Assembly: GCA_019422485.1 (NCBI GenBank)
Contig: JAHZDG010000018.1
Span: 5,767 to 39,236, forward strand
DNA length: 33,470 nt
Direction: 5' to 3'
Source: Alistipes sp.
GTDB lineage: Bacteria; Bacteroidota; Bacteroidia; Bacteroidales; Rikenellaceae
Position numbers and translations under genes: made by a program. The notes under the pieces are model-generated. The model was not told where the DNA came from, ran no database searches, and worked only from the letters and a program-made list of their open reading frames with translations. Below are positions 32,965-33,470 of this stretch, piece after piece. Each line of letters starts with the position of its first letter. The stretch's first letter is position 1.

Positions 32965-33470
32965 ATGAAACATTATATCTTATTTTTATGGTGCATACTC
33001 TGGATTCCTGCACATAGCCAAACGATCCAAGGCATCATTCTCGATCAGCATACTCAACTTCCTGTCCCCGGCGCCACGATCTTTTTTAACGGCACCTCTC
33101 TGTATACATTCAGCGACGAACAAGGTCGCTTCAGTTTACCCATCCGGCAACGGATCAACTCCTCCATCATCGTCTCTCATATCTCCTATAACCTCCAAAC
33201 CTATGCCTATCCGTACACCAACATTCCGGACACTATCTTTCTAGAAGAAAAAGCAACAAACATTCTACCGATCACCGTTCACTCCGAACGGTTTACCCGT
33301 CAACAGAAAATGAAGGTGTTCCGCCGTCATTTTTTAGGCAACACCCGAGCGGGAAGATCCTGCACGATTCTGAACGAAAATGCCATCCAACTCATCTATA
33401 ACCCCATGGACAGTACGCTGCGAGCCTTCTGTCGGGGTCCCATCTATATCTACAACAAATACCTCCAATA
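32965..33470 (+). CDS. Secreted CarboxypepD_reg-like domain protein, 3' truncated
   Basis: The frame is open from the ATG at 32965 to the last base, giving 168 residues; the gene continues past the window. Residues 1-19 are a signal peptide (MKHYILFLWCILWIPAHSQ). Residues 20-95 form a carboxypeptidase-regulatory-like beta sandwich (QGIILDQHTQLPVPGATIFF with the following DEQGRFSLPI), the repeat common at the N-terminus of Bacteroidota outer membrane and surface proteins. The next part (SERFTRQQKMKVFRRHFLGN) matches the family of carboxypeptidase-like regulatory proteins that are not TonB receptors, but without the C-terminus this cannot be decided. It has its own -7 box and is divergent from the M1 peptidase. 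Confidence 0.8.
   Translation, partial: MKHYILFLWCILWIPAHSQTIQGIILDQHTQLPVPGATIFFNGTSLYTFSDEQGRFSLPIRQRINSSIIVSHISYNLQTYAYPYTNIPDTIFLEEKATNILPITVHSERFTRQQKMKVFRRHFLGNTRAGRSCTILNENAIQLIYNPMDSTLRAFCRGPIYIYNKYLQ

Noticed and set aside
1..33470. CRISPR array, prophage, insertion sequence or restriction/defence island
   Set aside because: No spaced repeats, phage structural genes, transposase, methylase or nuclease clusters were seen; the recombinase is single and the neighbouring genes are ordinary chromosomal ones.

Overview
The window (33,470 bases, mixed GC near 50% by eye) comes from the chromosome of an anaerobic member of the Bacteroidota, most likely order Bacteroidales. Support comes from promoters of the Bacteroidota sigma-ABfr type (TTG or TTTG, 19-20 bases, TAnnTTTG) before gyrB, mutS and a tRNA, from the near absence of Shine-Dalgarno sites, and from family content: a DUF3822-rsmD pair, an Mpi-type invertase, a CarboxypepD_reg-like surface protein and an IorA without ferredoxin domain. 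I cannot fix the genus. No prophage, CRISPR array or insertion sequence is visible.

Layout. 1-3.8 kb: a 5'-truncated secreted PHP phosphodiesterase, two convergent acyltransferase-3 membrane proteins, and a small zinc-ribbon/DUF2007 protein. 3.9-10.9 kb: genome maintenance, with ftsE, gyrB, a strong shared terminator, mutS and a RecD-like helicase. 10.9-13.1 kb: a membrane-anchored protein of unknown function, a DUF3822 protein and rsmD, overlapping end to end, then tRNA-Asp with a textbook promoter and terminator. 13.4-16.5 kb: a secreted SGNH esterase, then a two-gene unit of a radical SAM protein with helix-hairpin-helix tail and its DUF4130-type partner, a putative DNA modification or repair system of unknown chemistry.

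16.6-22.7 kb (minus strand): a six-gene operon of omega-amidase, iorA, iorB, PLP aminotransferase, phenylacetate-CoA ligase and a tandem ACT protein. Together these can interconvert aromatic amino acids, arylpyruvates, arylacetyl-CoA and arylacetates. The omega-amidase suggests a glutamine-driven synthetic (reductive) direction.

23.0-28.9 kb: an iron-containing alcohol dehydrogenase and a 1412-residue fusion of two 2-hydroxyacyl-CoA dehydratase activases with DUF2229 and HgdB-like parts. 29.0-33.5 kb: mscL, an Mpi-like serine recombinase, an M1 aminopeptidase lipoprotein, and the start of a secreted CarboxypepD_reg-like protein cut by the right edge.

The least explained parts are the giant activase fusion, the radical SAM/DUF4130 pair, the aromatic acid operon and the membrane protein/DUF3822 pair. 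All functions are read from motifs and remembered family knowledge; no searches were run.
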